This document shows positions 15,718 to 25,289 of a stretch of DNA of 64,000 nucleotides, piece by piece. Source of the stretch: Lichenicola sp050954785 (GTDB taxonomy: Bacteria; Pseudomonadota; Alphaproteobacteria; Acetobacterales; Acetobacteraceae); assembly GCA_050954785.1 (NCBI GenBank), contig JBPBQO010000128.1:1-64000 (forward strand). Reading direction: 5' to 3'. The translations under genes were made by a program, and so were the position numbers. The notes under the pieces are model-generated. The model saw nothing but the letters and a program-made list of their open reading frames with translations, was not told the origin of the DNA and ran no database searches. Numbering within the stretch: position 1 is the stretch's first letter; each line of letters opens with the position of its first letter.

Positions 15718-16994
15718 ACTTGATTCCTTGCAGATACGTTATGAGACAGAACGATACTGACATCTCACGCTAAATGCGTGAAGAGCATATTGGCATCAAA
15801 AACGATATCTCATTAATTCTATAGTTTATGTACAACACTACAAAGGCAGAAGCAGTGTATGACAGGCACAAGTCTATTATTGTTTCGGTACCAGTTTTAA
15901 TATCTCTGACAAAACGAGTTTGAGATTTCGACTCGAGAAGTTTTCCGGGTCCACATCGAGCCAATCCAATGCAAGGTTGCAGAACGGACGTTTTTTCTAG
16001 CTCCGCAAGAACAGAAACTCAAATACGCCTGGAGGTTGCAATGATGGGACATCATTATAAGGGATTGTCGAACAAGAAGGTTTTTGCCGGACAGATCTTT
16101 CGAAACCGGAGATTCGACTCACGCGTGTAACCTTAAAACTTTTTTAAGTATATCTGCTTCTGCTGCCCAACATCCATTCGACGGCAGGGACTGGGCTTGG
16201 ATCCGACGTGATCGGTTGCGTAGTCGGCTTCACATCACTCGTTTTTGCTGATGTACGGCCGAAACAGGCATGTAGCTGCGCAGATGCGCTTATCCCCAAG
16301 TGGTAAATCGCATCAAGTCGAGCGACTTAGGCTTGAAGCGACAGGTCCCTATAAGGCATTGCTGCATGGTTTCCTGTTTTCAAACGAGACTACAACGTGT
16401 GCGTGCGCCAGGGCTGATATCTTCCCCTGAAGAGGCAGCACTCCCGTAACCTAAACGTGATACTGGCCGGCGGATGAAAACCAGCGTGTTCCGCGTTTCA
16501 GATTGCCACTTCGCGTTGATCCTCATCATCCTTTTTGGCAATCGTTATCGAACCTTAGACGGAGAGTGACACTGAGCATCAGGAACCGGAACAAGCACTA
16601 GCGAAGAACTGATCACGGGATATTTATCCCCTATTTAAAATACAAAGCAACATCGAAATGTGCTGCAGTTAATAAAGCATTATTTCTCGCTCAAGTTGTA
16701 TAAACCTGTATCAAAGTCAATCGCGCTATGGTTGTCTCTGGCCACGATGAAGAGGTCATCGCGTCTGGCCGCTCTACTTCGTTGAACAGAAGCCATTTTA
16801 CCCGGTTGCAGGACCGAATAGCGAATTTTTAACGATATCGATTACAGAAGCTTGATCTGCCTCCGGCTAGTTAAGCTTATTTCTCCATGATTTTGCCTTC
16901 AAGCGGATGCTTCCTGTGTTCGATCTGTCCCATTCTCGTTCTTTATCGTGCTTACGAATATCTTCAACAACAAACTGAAATAAGGACCAGAACA
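15718..16994 (+). other. Gene-poor, AT-richer 1.3-kb stretch with a possible 29-residue peptide
   Basis: Between the secreted paralogue (minus) and the first large glycosyltransferase (plus) I see no gene of normal size. Base composition is visibly poorer in G+C than the flanks, like 14270-14530. It must hold the two divergent promoters; no convincing -35/-10 pair could be picked. One candidate short reading frame lies at 16041-16130 (described separately). No tRNA, repeat array or transposon end was found. Confidence 0.5.
16041..16130 (+). CDS. Possible small basic peptide (29 aa) with a consensus ribosome binding site
   Basis: ATG at 16041 is preceded by GGAGG five bases upstream, an unusually perfect site in this window. 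It opens a 29-codon frame (MMGHHYKGLSNKKVFAGQIF then a basic tail) ending in TAA at 16130. An A/T-rich inverted repeat (CTTAAAAC TTTTTTAAG, about 16132-16148) follows at once and could end transcription. Nothing similar is known to me; it may be a chance frame. Confidence 0.25.
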   Translation: MMGHHYKGLSNKKVFAGQIFRNRRFDSRV

Positions 16995-18557
16995 ATGGCA
17001 ACGATCGCTTGCATCCTCATGATGAAGAACGAGCAGACTTTGGCAGAGCCATGGTTGCTCTACCATGCTGACTTGTTCGGTCTCGAGAACTTATACGTTT
17101 TCGACAATGGTTCGACGGATATCCATAGCCTCTCCCTGTTGAAAAAGTACGAGGAGAAAGGCCTCAACGTCGATCGCTTTTTTAAGACGCCAATTGCCTT
17201 TACAAACAAAGGCGAAATACTTGGTCAACTAATCAAAGCCCTCGAAGGGCTGAATAAGTATGATTATTTCGTTCCGCTCGACTGCGACGAGTTTATTATG
17301 CTTCGTGATTCCGCACTCGAGGACGGATACACGTGTTCGAAAGACCGTATTATCGGCTATTTCGATTCCATCGGTGCCGATGAGGGCCGTGTTCTTCTCG
17401 TCAACGAGAACCTGATGAACATCCTCGGCCGGACCGGTGAGTTCCGGCGTGCGCTCTACTCCAAGACGATCTACCCGAAAGGTGCGTTCGTCGAGATGGA
17501 TCACGGCTATCACGGTGGTATCTCGAGCCGGGCACCCGGGTATCGCGAGATCGACATCGTCTATGCACATTTCCACTTCCGGCCATACGAGGAGCTCGTG
17601 CAATTCGCGCGCGAGAAGCTGCGGATGACGCTGACCGACGCACAGATCGACGACAAGCTCTGGCTCAGCAGCTTCAAGGGTCCTGGCTTCCATATGGTCG
17701 GCTATCTGACAGGCAACGCAGAGTCCTACTACAGCCAGTTCCGGGCAATCCGGGACACCGTGCACCTGCCCGAGCTGATGGAACGCTTTACGTTCCTGGG
17801 TGTAGCGCCGCCATTCTCATATTTTAAGCTTCCGGCAGAGACGGCACGCAATCTCGTCATCGACCGTATCGAGCACGATCAGATACAGGGATGGGCACGC
17901 GACCGCACCAACCCGATGCAGCCTTTGTTTACTCAGCTTCTGCTCGACGGTGTCCCGTTCGTCGAAGTTATTTGCGATGAACCCCGTGCGGATGTCGCGG
18001 CCGAGGGCTACGAGACGGACAAGGTTGGTTTCGGCATTCGCCTGCCGGAGGCGGCGTTCGACGGCACCCGTCACATCCTTTCGGCGAGCGACCTCGAGGG
18101 CAACATGATCCCGCTCTCGATGAACAACATCGAATTCAAGTCGATCGAGGTCGGCACCAGCGCGTCACTTCCACTCCAGAGCCATATCGACGGCCTGATC
18201 GACGGCGGCATCCAGGGATGGGTTCTGGAGATTGCGGAGGGTGAAGATGGCCGGGAGCTCAAAGGAAGATGCTCGGTTATCTTGGTGCACGACTCGATGC
18301 TGATTGCCGAGGTCGTGGCAGACCTTGAACGCTCGGATGTATCGACCAGCTTTGGTAGCGATGCAAAATGCGGGTTCAGGTTCGAGCTACCCGCTGGAGG
18401 AATTGCCGGTGATCTTGGAGTTTATGCGATGCCGGGCATGCGGCAGCTCCACGGCAGTCCCTTCAGCCTGACGCAGGTTGCAACCGCTCCGACTCCGAGC
18501 CTGCCGAGCGAACTCCTGCTCGCCGCAGCAGGCACACCGACACTGGTTGCTGCTTAA
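16995..18557 (+). CDS. Glycosyltransferase (GT2/GT92-like) with two C-terminal GW-type modules
   Basis: 520 residues from ATG 16995 (AAGGA 9 bases upstream); the frame extends to 16887 but that head looks non-coding. Residues 1-270 are a GT-A domain of the 'Glyco_tranf_2_4'/GT92 type: ACILMMKNEQTLAEPWLLYH, VFDNGSTD, FVPLDCDEFIM (DxD-like), and HFHFRPYEELVQF. Then two related beta modules follow, at about 290-380 (IEHDQIQGWARD ... DKVGFGIRLP) and about 395-500 (IDGLIDGGIQGWVLE ... AKCGFRFELP), each with a G-W turn near the start and a G-F-x-F/I strand near the end. No membrane segment, so a cytosolic enzyme adding sugars to a lipid-linked or protein acceptor is likely. The next gene carries two more copies of the same module. 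Confidence 0.75.
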   Translation: MATIACILMMKNEQTLAEPWLLYHADLFGLENLYVFDNGSTDIHSLSLLKKYEEKGLNVDRFFKTPIAFTNKGEILGQLIKALEGLNKYDYFVPLDCDEFIMLRDSALEDGYTCSKDRIIGYFDSIGADEGRVLLVNENLMNILGRTGEFRRALYSKTIYPKGAFVEMDHGYHGGISSRAPGYREIDIVYAHFHFRPYEELVQFAREKLRMTLTDAQIDDKLWLSSFKGPGFHMVGYLTGNAESYYSQFRAIRDTVHLPELMERFTFLGVAPPFSYFKLPAETARNLVIDRIEHDQIQGWARDRTNPMQPLFTQLLLDGVPFVEVICDEPRADVAAEGYETDKVGFGIRLPEAAFDGTRHILSASDLEGNMIPLSMNNIEFKSIEVGTSASLPLQSHIDGLIDGGIQGWVLEIAEGEDGRELKGRCSVILVHDSMLIAEVVADLERSDVSTSFGSDAKCGFRFELPAGGIAGDLGVYAMPGMRQLHGSPFSLTQVATAPTPSLPSELLLAAAGTPTLVAA

Positions 18558-18609
18558 CTTATCACGTCAACACTAGAGTTCCGAAAACAGGAAGAGAGTC
18601 GTCATTACC

Positions 18610-21600
18610 ATGCCAAACTTCCTGTCTCTTCGAACCGTTTCAGATGAAGTCAAAGTTAGGGCTACCAAGATGCGCTCGGCTATCTGCATGGTCGTAAAAG
18701 ACGAGATCGATGATATTCCGCAGTGGATCATTCATCATCGCCTTGTCGGCTTCGACCGAATCATCATCTACGGTAATGGCGCCACCGATGGTTCCGCGGC
18801 CTTGATCGATGCGATGGCAGCCGAGTTCCAGGTTGAGCACATTCTCTGGCCGACACCCGAAGGCAGGCCGGTGCCAAAACTCGTCTATGAAGATTGTCTG
18901 CGTCGCTTCGGAAACGATTTCGACTGGATCGCTTTCCTGGATGCCGACGAGTATCTTGTTCCGGCTGATCCGGATGCACAGATTGGATCACTGCTGGAGG
19001 ATCACCACGATCATTCGGCCATCGCCATCAATTGGTTGATCTTTGGATCCTCCAACGCTCCGAACACGAACGGTCTCCTCAACACCGAGACTTTCACGAA
19101 CCGTGCCGAGGCTCAGTTTTCGGCAAATCGTAATGTGAAGTCCATTATCCAGCCAAGCCGAACGATCGAGTGCGTCAATCCGCATGCGTTCGTCTGCGAC
19201 GGGCCGTATTTCACGCTCGACAACGAGATGGTCGAATGGGCTTCGGAAGGCCTGGGTGTCGTTCCGGACGAGAAGGTCGTTGTCGGCTCCTGGCGTATCC
19301 ACCACTACATGATCCGCTCGCTCGATCATTGGCGTCGCCGACTGGTACGTGGAAATGACTCCAAAGGTGCGGAATGGGATGAGGTTTTCCGTCATCACGA
19401 TCGCAACGAGATCGAAGACATAACTGCACTTCCTCTCGCTAAACGCGTTAGGGAGATCATGAACGAACGTGGGATCTGGGCAATGATCGAGACTCATAGA
19501 ACCGACAAATCCGATCGCCGCACTTCGCTGCCGGACGTCGTTGCGCAACACGTTGCCGAGCCTCTTCAGGTACCGATGATTGCGCTGGTTGCCGGCACGG
19601 ATCTGGATGCCGAAAGGCGTCGTTCCATAGAAAATGATGTCGCAAAAAACATTAGCCCGGACGAGGAGCACGCCTGGACCCAGAGCGGACTTCCGGTTGC
19701 TCTTGCAGTGGAGTGCCATCTCGACACCCTATCTTCGACCGTCATCCGTGGCTGGGCAATCAATCTCGCCGACATCGATATACCGCTCGTCATGCATATC
19801 ATGATCGATGGATCGAACGTGGCAGCCGTTCCGTGCCTTATCGAGCGTGAGGACGTCCGGAATGCCGGTTACCCGATCGCCACGGTTGGCTTCGAATTCA
19901 CACTCGAGCGTCGATTTTTCAACGCACAGACACATCGGCTGGAGTTCCAGACCGTCTCCGGCGAGGTCATTCGGATCTCGACGCCGGACGAGAAACTGGA
20001 ATTTTATGATTTCAGCGAGAAATGGAAGCCGGCGGTTCGCAGTCTGGTCGATGGCATGCATGAAGGCGTCATCAAGGGATGGGTGCTTCGCGAGGAGCAG
20101 GATCATGCTTGGCTCGGCGGGTGCAACATCGTCGTCACCTCGAACGGCACGCACGTTGCCAACATCAAGGCCAATCGTAATCGTGGGGATGTCGGCAAGG
20201 CCATGGGCGCCGATGTCAATTGCGGCTTCGAGTTCCTGCCGCCGATTGCATTCCGCAAGGCGCATCCACAAGCGTTTCGCTTCTTTCTGGCGCCATACGA
20301 CATCGAGCTGACCGGAAGTCCCTACACGACCAGCTTCGTCAGCGACGGCAATGAGGCGGCACTGCTGGATCTCAACGACACACTCGACCGTCTGTATGTG
20401 GAAATGACCAGACTGCGCCGGCAGGTCAAGACGATGCTGCCGAAGCACGTGCATAACCTTGCCGACTACGACACCTGGGCACGGACCTATCTCGAGGCAC
20501 TTCGTACTCGTGTCGAGAAGGAACGCTATGCGCGCAGTCGTAACCTCAAGACGTTCGAGCTCGCGCGATCCGAGCCGCTGGTCAGCATCGTGTGCCCGAC
20601 CTGGCGCCCGAAGATCAGCGACTTCTGTGCAGCGGTCGAGTCGGTGATCGCCCAGACCTTGCAGAGCTGGGAGCTGATCCTGATCGACGATGGCAGCCAG
20701 ATGCCGGACCTGACCGCGCAGATCGATGCCTTCACTAAGCGCGACCCACGCATCCGCGTCATCCGGCGGATGAAGAACGTCGGCATCAGTGCCGCGACCA
20801 ATGCCGGCATGCGGGCAGCACGCGGCGACTGGCTGGCGTTCTTCGACCATGACGATCTGCTGGTGCCGGTGGCACTCGAGCTGATGGTGTCCGAGGCACA
20901 ACGTACCGGCGCGAAGCTGCTCTATTCCGACGAGGATAAGATCGACGATAATGGGTATTATTCGGAGCCTGCGTTCAAGACGGACTGGAACTACCGCCTT
21001 CTGCTAGGCTGCAACTACATCTGCCACCTCGTCATGCTCGACCGGGCCACGATGAAGCAGGTTGGTTTTCTGAACCCGAAATATAATGGCGCCCAGGATC
21101 ATGACTACCTCCTGCGCGTGTCCGAGGTCCTGCGGCCGGACGAGATCCACCATGTTCCGGAGGTGCTGTATCATTGGCGCAAGTCGGAGACCTCGACCGC
21201 CAGCAGCACATCGGCCAAGCAGTACGCGGTCGATGCCGGCGTTTTTGCGATTACCGATCATCTCGAACGGCGCGGCAAGTCGGCCGAGGTGACCAGCTTC
21301 AACGATAGCACCTGGTACAAGGTGCATTGGAAGATGGCGCAGCAACCCAAGATCACGATCATCATTCCGTACAAGGAACAGATAAAGACGACGCGGACCT
21401 GCATCGACTGCATTCTGGCCGGGACGGATTACGAAAATTTCGACGTCATCCTGGTCGATAACTGGTCTACCTCGGAAGAGGCCATGCAGTTCTCCGACGA
21501 GATGGGCCAACTCGACAATGTACGAGTGCTGAGGGTCGAGGAAGAGTTCAACTACTCCCGGATCAACAATCTGGCGGCTCGTGCCAGCGATGCCGAGTAT

Positions 21601-22260
21601 TTTGTCCTGATGAACAACGACCTGTTCGTGACGGACAAGTCCTGGCTGCGGACGATCCTGGACGAGGCGCTGGTCGATGAGCAGGTCGGCATCGTCGGTG
21701 GCAAGTTCGTCTATCCGAACCGCCGGGTGCAGCATGCAGGCGTCGTCCTCGGCGTCGGCGGCGTTGCCTGTCATTCTCATTCCGGCATCGGCGAGGACGA
21801 GCCAGGCTACGCAGCGCGCGCGTTGTTCGCCCAAGAGGTTTCCGCGGTGACCGCCGCCTGCCTGCTGATCCGCGCCGACATCTACTGGCAGGTCGGCGGT
21901 CTCGACGAACAGCATCTCGCCGTCGCGTTCAACGACGTCGACCTCTGCCTGAAGGTCAGGCTGGCTGGCTACAAGGTGGTCTGGACACCCGAATTCCTGG
22001 CCGAGCATCATGAGTCTCTCAGCCGTGGAAGCGACGAGATCAGGCCGGAGAAGGAGGCCCGCTTCTTCCACGAGATGCAGACGATGATCGAACGCTACGG
22101 CGATTACCTGAAAAATGACCCGTTCTACAGCAAGCACTTCACGCTCGAGCATCGTCCGTTCTTCGATCTCAGGGACCTGTTGGTCGTTCCGGACGTCGCC
22201 AGACGATCGACGCAGATGACGCTTAATCCGCCTCTGGCACATATGGACGCAGCCGATTGA
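18610..22260 (+). CDS. Multidomain glycosyltransferase: three GT-A domains and two GW-type modules
   Basis: 1216 residues, 52 bp downstream of the previous glycosyltransferase. Order: GT92-like domain at about 20-290 (AICMVVKDEIDDIPQWIIHH, WIAFLDADEYLV); GW module at about 367-460 (STVIRGWAINLADI ... VGFEFTLE); GW module at about 474-575 (EGVIKGWVLREEQ ... NCGFEF); helical linker at about 590-650; GT2 domain at about 655-880 (VSIVCPTWRP, LIDDGS, AFFDHDDLL, GAQDHDYLLRV); second GT2 domain at about 915-1170 (TIIIPYKE, LVDNWST, LMNNDLFV, AFNDVDLCLKVRLAGYKVVW). The C-terminal pair resembles rhamnan/O-antigen polymerising transferases. Start at ATG 18610 (AGGAAGAGAG about 15 bases away) or ATG 18670. 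Several linkages of one surface glycan could be made by this single chain. Confidence 0.85.
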   Translation: MPNFLSLRTVSDEVKVRATKMRSAICMVVKDEIDDIPQWIIHHRLVGFDRIIIYGNGATDGSAALIDAMAAEFQVEHILWPTPEGRPVPKLVYEDCLRRFGNDFDWIAFLDADEYLVPADPDAQIGSLLEDHHDHSAIAINWLIFGSSNAPNTNGLLNTETFTNRAEAQFSANRNVKSIIQPSRTIECVNPHAFVCDGPYFTLDNEMVEWASEGLGVVPDEKVVVGSWRIHHYMIRSLDHWRRRLVRGNDSKGAEWDEVFRHHDRNEIEDITALPLAKRVREIMNERGIWAMIETHRTDKSDRRTSLPDVVAQHVAEPLQVPMIALVAGTDLDAERRRSIENDVAKNISPDEEHAWTQSGLPVALAVECHLDTLSSTVIRGWAINLADIDIPLVMHIMIDGSNVAAVPCLIEREDVRNAGYPIATVGFEFTLERRFFNAQTHRLEFQTVSGEVIRISTPDEKLEFYDFSEKWKPAVRSLVDGMHEGVIKGWVLREEQDHAWLGGCNIVVTSNGTHVANIKANRNRGDVGKAMGADVNCGFEFLPPIAFRKAHPQAFRFFLAPYDIELTGSPYTTSFVSDGNEAALLDLNDTLDRLYVEMTRLRRQVKTMLPKHVHNLADYDTWARTYLEALRTRVEKERYARSRNLKTFELARSEPLVSIVCPTWRPKISDFCAAVESVIAQTLQSWELILIDDGSQMPDLTAQIDAFTKRDPRIRVIRRMKNVGISAATNAGMRAARGDWLAFFDHDDLLVPVALELMVSEAQRTGAKLLYSDEDKIDDNGYYSEPAFKTDWNYRLLLGCNYICHLVMLDRATMKQVGFLNPKYNGAQDHDYLLRVSEVLRPDEIHHVPEVLYHWRKSETSTASSTSAKQYAVDAGVFAITDHLERRGKSAEVTSFNDSTWYKVHWKMAQQPKITIIIPYKEQIKTTRTCIDCILAGTDYENFDVILVDNWSTSEEAMQFSDEMGQLDNVRVLRVEEEFNYSRINNLAARASDAEYFVLMNNDLFVTDKSWLRTILDEALVDEQVGIVGGKFVYPNRRVQHAGVVLGVGGVACHSHSGIGEDEPGYAARALFAQEVSAVTAACLLIRADIYWQVGGLDEQHLAVAFNDVDLCLKVRLAGYKVVWTPEFLAEHHESLSRGSDEIRPEKEARFFHEMQTMIERYGDYLKNDPFYSKHFTLEHRPFFDLRDLLVVPDVARRSTQMTLNPPLAHMDAAD

Positions 22261-22352
22261 TCGAAACGAAGGCCGGTTATAGTCGAAACAAGTCAAATCG
22301 GCATTAATCGGCCTTTACATGAAGTTATATTGTAGGTCCTTTTTTATTCCAT

Positions 22353-23798
22353 ATGCTTAATGAAGTTGCATCTGCTGTGCCACTCATCGGCGCCTCTGTA
22401 TTGCCCCGTCGTGTGTTTGATTGGATTGGAAAAATGGCGATCTTCGAGCTTTCAGGACAGTTCGGCGAAATGCGTGCCGGCACGTCGAGCGATGAAAGCC
22501 ACGCCGATTCACCTGTATTCGATATTCCGTTCATCCGTCCAAACCCACCGAGCCTGCGCAGCCTCGGGCCGGATCTCGCGCGGATCGAGGCGTCCGGGGT
22601 ATTTACCAATTACGGCCCAACCAACAGCCGCTTCGAGCGCGCGCTCGAGAACGACATGTTCGGCGGTCGCGGCGCCTGCCTGACTGTCTGCAACGCCACT
22701 ATCGGGCTCATGATGGCGATCCGTTATGTTGTCGACCGTGCCGAGGCGAAGCGTGGTGTAATTCCCCGCAATATCCGCGGTCGGCGTTACGCCCTGATGC
22801 CGTCTTTCACCTTCGCAGCCGCAGCCCACGCAGCCGACTGGGTCGGACTGACGCCTTTATTCTGCGACATAGACGAGAACGACTGGGCGGCGTCTGCGGC
22901 TTCAGAGGATAGCCTGATCCAGCAGTACGGCAGCGAGATCGCGGTCATCGTTCCGTATGCGACGTTCGGAAACAACATCGACCTCAAGCGGTATGAGCGC
23001 ATCGCGGCGGAAACCGGCATCCCGATCGTGGTGGATGCCGCTGCATCCCTGGGCAGCCTCGAACTGTTCGGCGAGGCGTTCGGCGCCAGCTTTCCCTATC
23101 CAATCGTCTTCTCGATGCATGCCACCAAGACCTTCAGCACCGGTGAAGGGGGTGTCATCTATTCGACCGACCGGACCGCGATCAGCGACCTTCGTACCAT
23201 GGGTAATTTCGGATTCGGAGAATCGAGATCGGCAACGATGCCTGGCCTGAATTCCAAGATAAGCGAAGTCTCGGCATTGCTGGCCCTGACGCGGCTGAAG
23301 GATTTCGATGTCGTGGTCGGTCACCGCGAGCGTCTGGCGATTCTCTATCGCAGCCTGCTGCCGGGCTGGGGGTTCCAGCGGATGAACGGCCTGCGCTGCG
23401 CCTACCAGTTCATGCCTGTGCTGCCGCCCGCCATGGTCACGATGCCGCGGGATGAGATCGTCGCGGCCCTCAAGAGTCGCGGCATCGGCGCTGCGTGCTA
23501 CTTCGCACCTCACGTAGCGGAGCAGCCTTTCTTTCGCGACAGGGCAGTGTGCGGCGACCTGACCGTCACCGAGCGGGTGTCGAAAAGCATCATCGCGTTG
23601 CCCTTGTGGGACGGCATGACTGCCGAGATGGTCAAGATCATCTGCGAGACTCTCAGGGAAGTCTGCGGCGCCGATACGTTCTGTGTGTCGAGCTGGGTGT
23701 CGGCTTCGCGAACGACCATACCGTCGATGAACTCCGCGCTGGCACAGCTCGACAGTTTTTCGGACCGGGTCATACCGTTAATGGGAATTGCTACATGA
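22353..23798 (+). CDS. DegT/DnrJ/EryC1/StrS-family PLP aminotransferase
   Basis: Family members aminate keto-sugars. Motifs: PFIRPNPPSL and GVFTNYGPTNSRFE at the substrate entrance, VCNATIGLMMAI, MPSFTFAAAAHAADWVGLTP, VVDAAASLGS (Asp to PLP nitrogen) and SMHATKTFSTGEGG with the Schiff-base lysine at about residue 258. A C-terminal extension of about 50 residues after ICETLREVCG is not typical. The start is uncertain: ATG 22353 has no ribosome site; ATG 22434 (MAIFELSGQ) follows TTGGAAAA and may be real. The stop overlaps the next ATG (ATGA at 23795), so this gene, the flavoprotein and probably the methyltransferase form one unit. Confidence 0.85.
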   Translation: MLNEVASAVPLIGASVLPRRVFDWIGKMAIFELSGQFGEMRAGTSSDESHADSPVFDIPFIRPNPPSLRSLGPDLARIEASGVFTNYGPTNSRFERALENDMFGGRGACLTVCNATIGLMMAIRYVVDRAEAKRGVIPRNIRGRRYALMPSFTFAAAAHAADWVGLTPLFCDIDENDWAASAASEDSLIQQYGSEIAVIVPYATFGNNIDLKRYERIAAETGIPIVVDAAASLGSLELFGEAFGASFPYPIVFSMHATKTFSTGEGGVIYSTDRTAISDLRTMGNFGFGESRSATMPGLNSKISEVSALLALTRLKDFDVVVGHRERLAILYRSLLPGWGFQRMNGLRCAYQFMPVLPPAMVTMPRDEIVAALKSRGIGAACYFAPHVAEQPFFRDRAVCGDLTVTERVSKSIIALPLWDGMTAEMVKIICETLREVCGADTFCVSSWVSASRTTIPSMNSALAQLDSFSDRVIPLMGIAT

Positions 23799-25255
23799 CG
23801 AACATGATCGAGACCGGGGCGCTTATCGTCGGTGGCGGTCCAGCGGGTCTGGCGCCCCTGCTGGCAGCTTCGCATCTGGAACTTCTGCCCAGGCTCCTAT
23901 CCGATGGCCTGGTCGTCGCCGAAAGCGGCGGCCATGTCGGAGCTGGCGGGATCGGGCGCTACATCATCAACTCGGACAGCTCGGCCGTCACGTTCCTTTC
24001 GTGCGTCATGGACAATCCGAACCCGAGGCTTGCCGCGGTGGCACAGCACCCGACCGCGCTGGCGATCGCCGGTTGCGGTCGTGGCGCGGTTCCGCTCGCA
24101 CTAGTCGGGGCACTGATGGAGCAGGTCGGGCAGGCGCTCGATACGGTGGTGCGGGAAGCGCCCGGCGGTTCCATCATGACGCGCCATACGGCCATGCGGA
24201 CCCAGAGACGTGCCGACGGGCGCTGGTCGACCAGCCTGCGCTCGACGGCAACCGGACAGGAAACCGAGATTGTGTCCGCCAGCGTTGTCCTGGCCTGCGG
24301 AGGCCATCAGCCCGACCTGCGGCTTGAGGACGAACTGGTTGCCGAACGCCCGTTGCTGCCGGATTATCGCTCCAAACTGGTGCAATCCGACGTAGCGCTC
24401 ACCGCTGCAGGCCTGACCGATATACGCCGTCGTCTGGCAGGGATCGCCCGGCCGCGCATTGCCGTGATCGGCGGCTCCACCAGTGCCGTGGCGACCGTCC
24501 GGCTCTTGCTGGAAAGCCTCGGTGGGCAGTTGTCGACCGGCGCCATTACCCTGATGCATCGCCGGACGCTGACACTGTTCTACCCTTCCGCCGATGCCGC
24601 CCGCGAGGAAGGATATTTTTCCTTCGGGCCGGATGACATCTGTCCGGTCAGCGGCTTCCTGTTCCGTTTCGGCGGTCTGCGTTTCGACTCGCGCGCTCTG
24701 GTGATGCAGCTTCTGGGCGTTGGTGGCCAGCCAGCGGAGCCACGCGTTACGCTGCATCGCCTGGCAGGTGATCCCGACCTGGATGGCGTCGCCTTCGACC
24801 CGGCCGAAAGCCGGCGAGTACTCGATGAGGCCGACGTGGTGATTTCCTGCCTCGGCTATCGTCCGCGTGCTTTGCCGATCCTGGATGTCGATGGAACGGC
24901 GATCCGGCTCTTAGCGGATCAACCGGGCGGCGCGCTGGTCAATCCACAATGTGGGGTGGTCGATGTACAGGGGCGTGAAATTCCCGGGCTCCTGGGTATC
25001 GGGCTCGCGGCAGGCTTCACGCCGCATGGCAGCATGGGCGGCGAACCGTCTTTCCGAGGGCAGGCCAACGGACTCTGGCTCTGGCAGAACGACGTGGGCG
25101 CACTGGTCAGCCGTCGCATGCTCGCGCGGACCGCTTCCATACGGACGGCAATGGTTCCGCATGCTGCAACCGAAGCGAATTTCAAACGACCGCCGGTCGC
25201 TCCGGTAACGGTCTGGTCGAGCAACGATTATCACCCACTGGCGGTCGAAGCCTGA
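23795..25255 (+). CDS. FAD/NAD(P)-dependent oxidoreductase, possibly an N-hydroxylating monooxygenase relative
   Basis: 486 residues starting at ATG 23795 inside the previous gene's stop. The N-terminal FAD motif is ALIVGGGPAGLAPLL; a second Rossmann motif IAVIGGSTSAVATVRLL (about residue 222) would bind NAD(P)H. ATG-like segment VVISCLGYRP precedes the C-terminal part. The two-dinucleotide layout resembles lysine/ornithine/amine N-monooxygenases and Baeyer-Villiger enzymes rather than simple disulfide reductases, since there is no CxxC. The tight coupling to a sugar aminotransferase suggests it oxidises the product amine, but that is inference. Confidence 0.7.
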   Translation: MTNMIETGALIVGGGPAGLAPLLAASHLELLPRLLSDGLVVAESGGHVGAGGIGRYIINSDSSAVTFLSCVMDNPNPRLAAVAQHPTALAIAGCGRGAVPLALVGALMEQVGQALDTVVREAPGGSIMTRHTAMRTQRRADGRWSTSLRSTATGQETEIVSASVVLACGGHQPDLRLEDELVAERPLLPDYRSKLVQSDVALTAAGLTDIRRRLAGIARPRIAVIGGSTSAVATVRLLLESLGGQLSTGAITLMHRRTLTLFYPSADAAREEGYFSFGPDDICPVSGFLFRFGGLRFDSRALVMQLLGVGGQPAEPRVTLHRLAGDPDLDGVAFDPAESRRVLDEADVVISCLGYRPRALPILDVDGTAIRLLADQPGGALVNPQCGVVDVQGREIPGLLGIGLAAGFTPHGSMGGEPSFRGQANGLWLWQNDVGALVSRRMLARTASIRTAMVPHAATEANFKRPPVAPVTVWSSNDYHPLAVEA

Positions 25256-25289
25256 TGACGACGAAAAACTATCCGGACGCACTGCCGGG

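Noticed and set aside
19729..22296. Long minus-strand open frames (390 and 430 codons) opposite the large glycosyltransferase
   Set aside because: No recognisable motifs, His/Gln/Arg/Asp-rich composition typical of antisense of GC-rich coding DNA; the plus strand has clear GT domains.
22269..22315. AAGGCCG/CGGCCTT inverted repeat between the large glycosyltransferase and the aminotransferase
   Set aside because: Loop of 33 bases and only a short T run; too weak to call.
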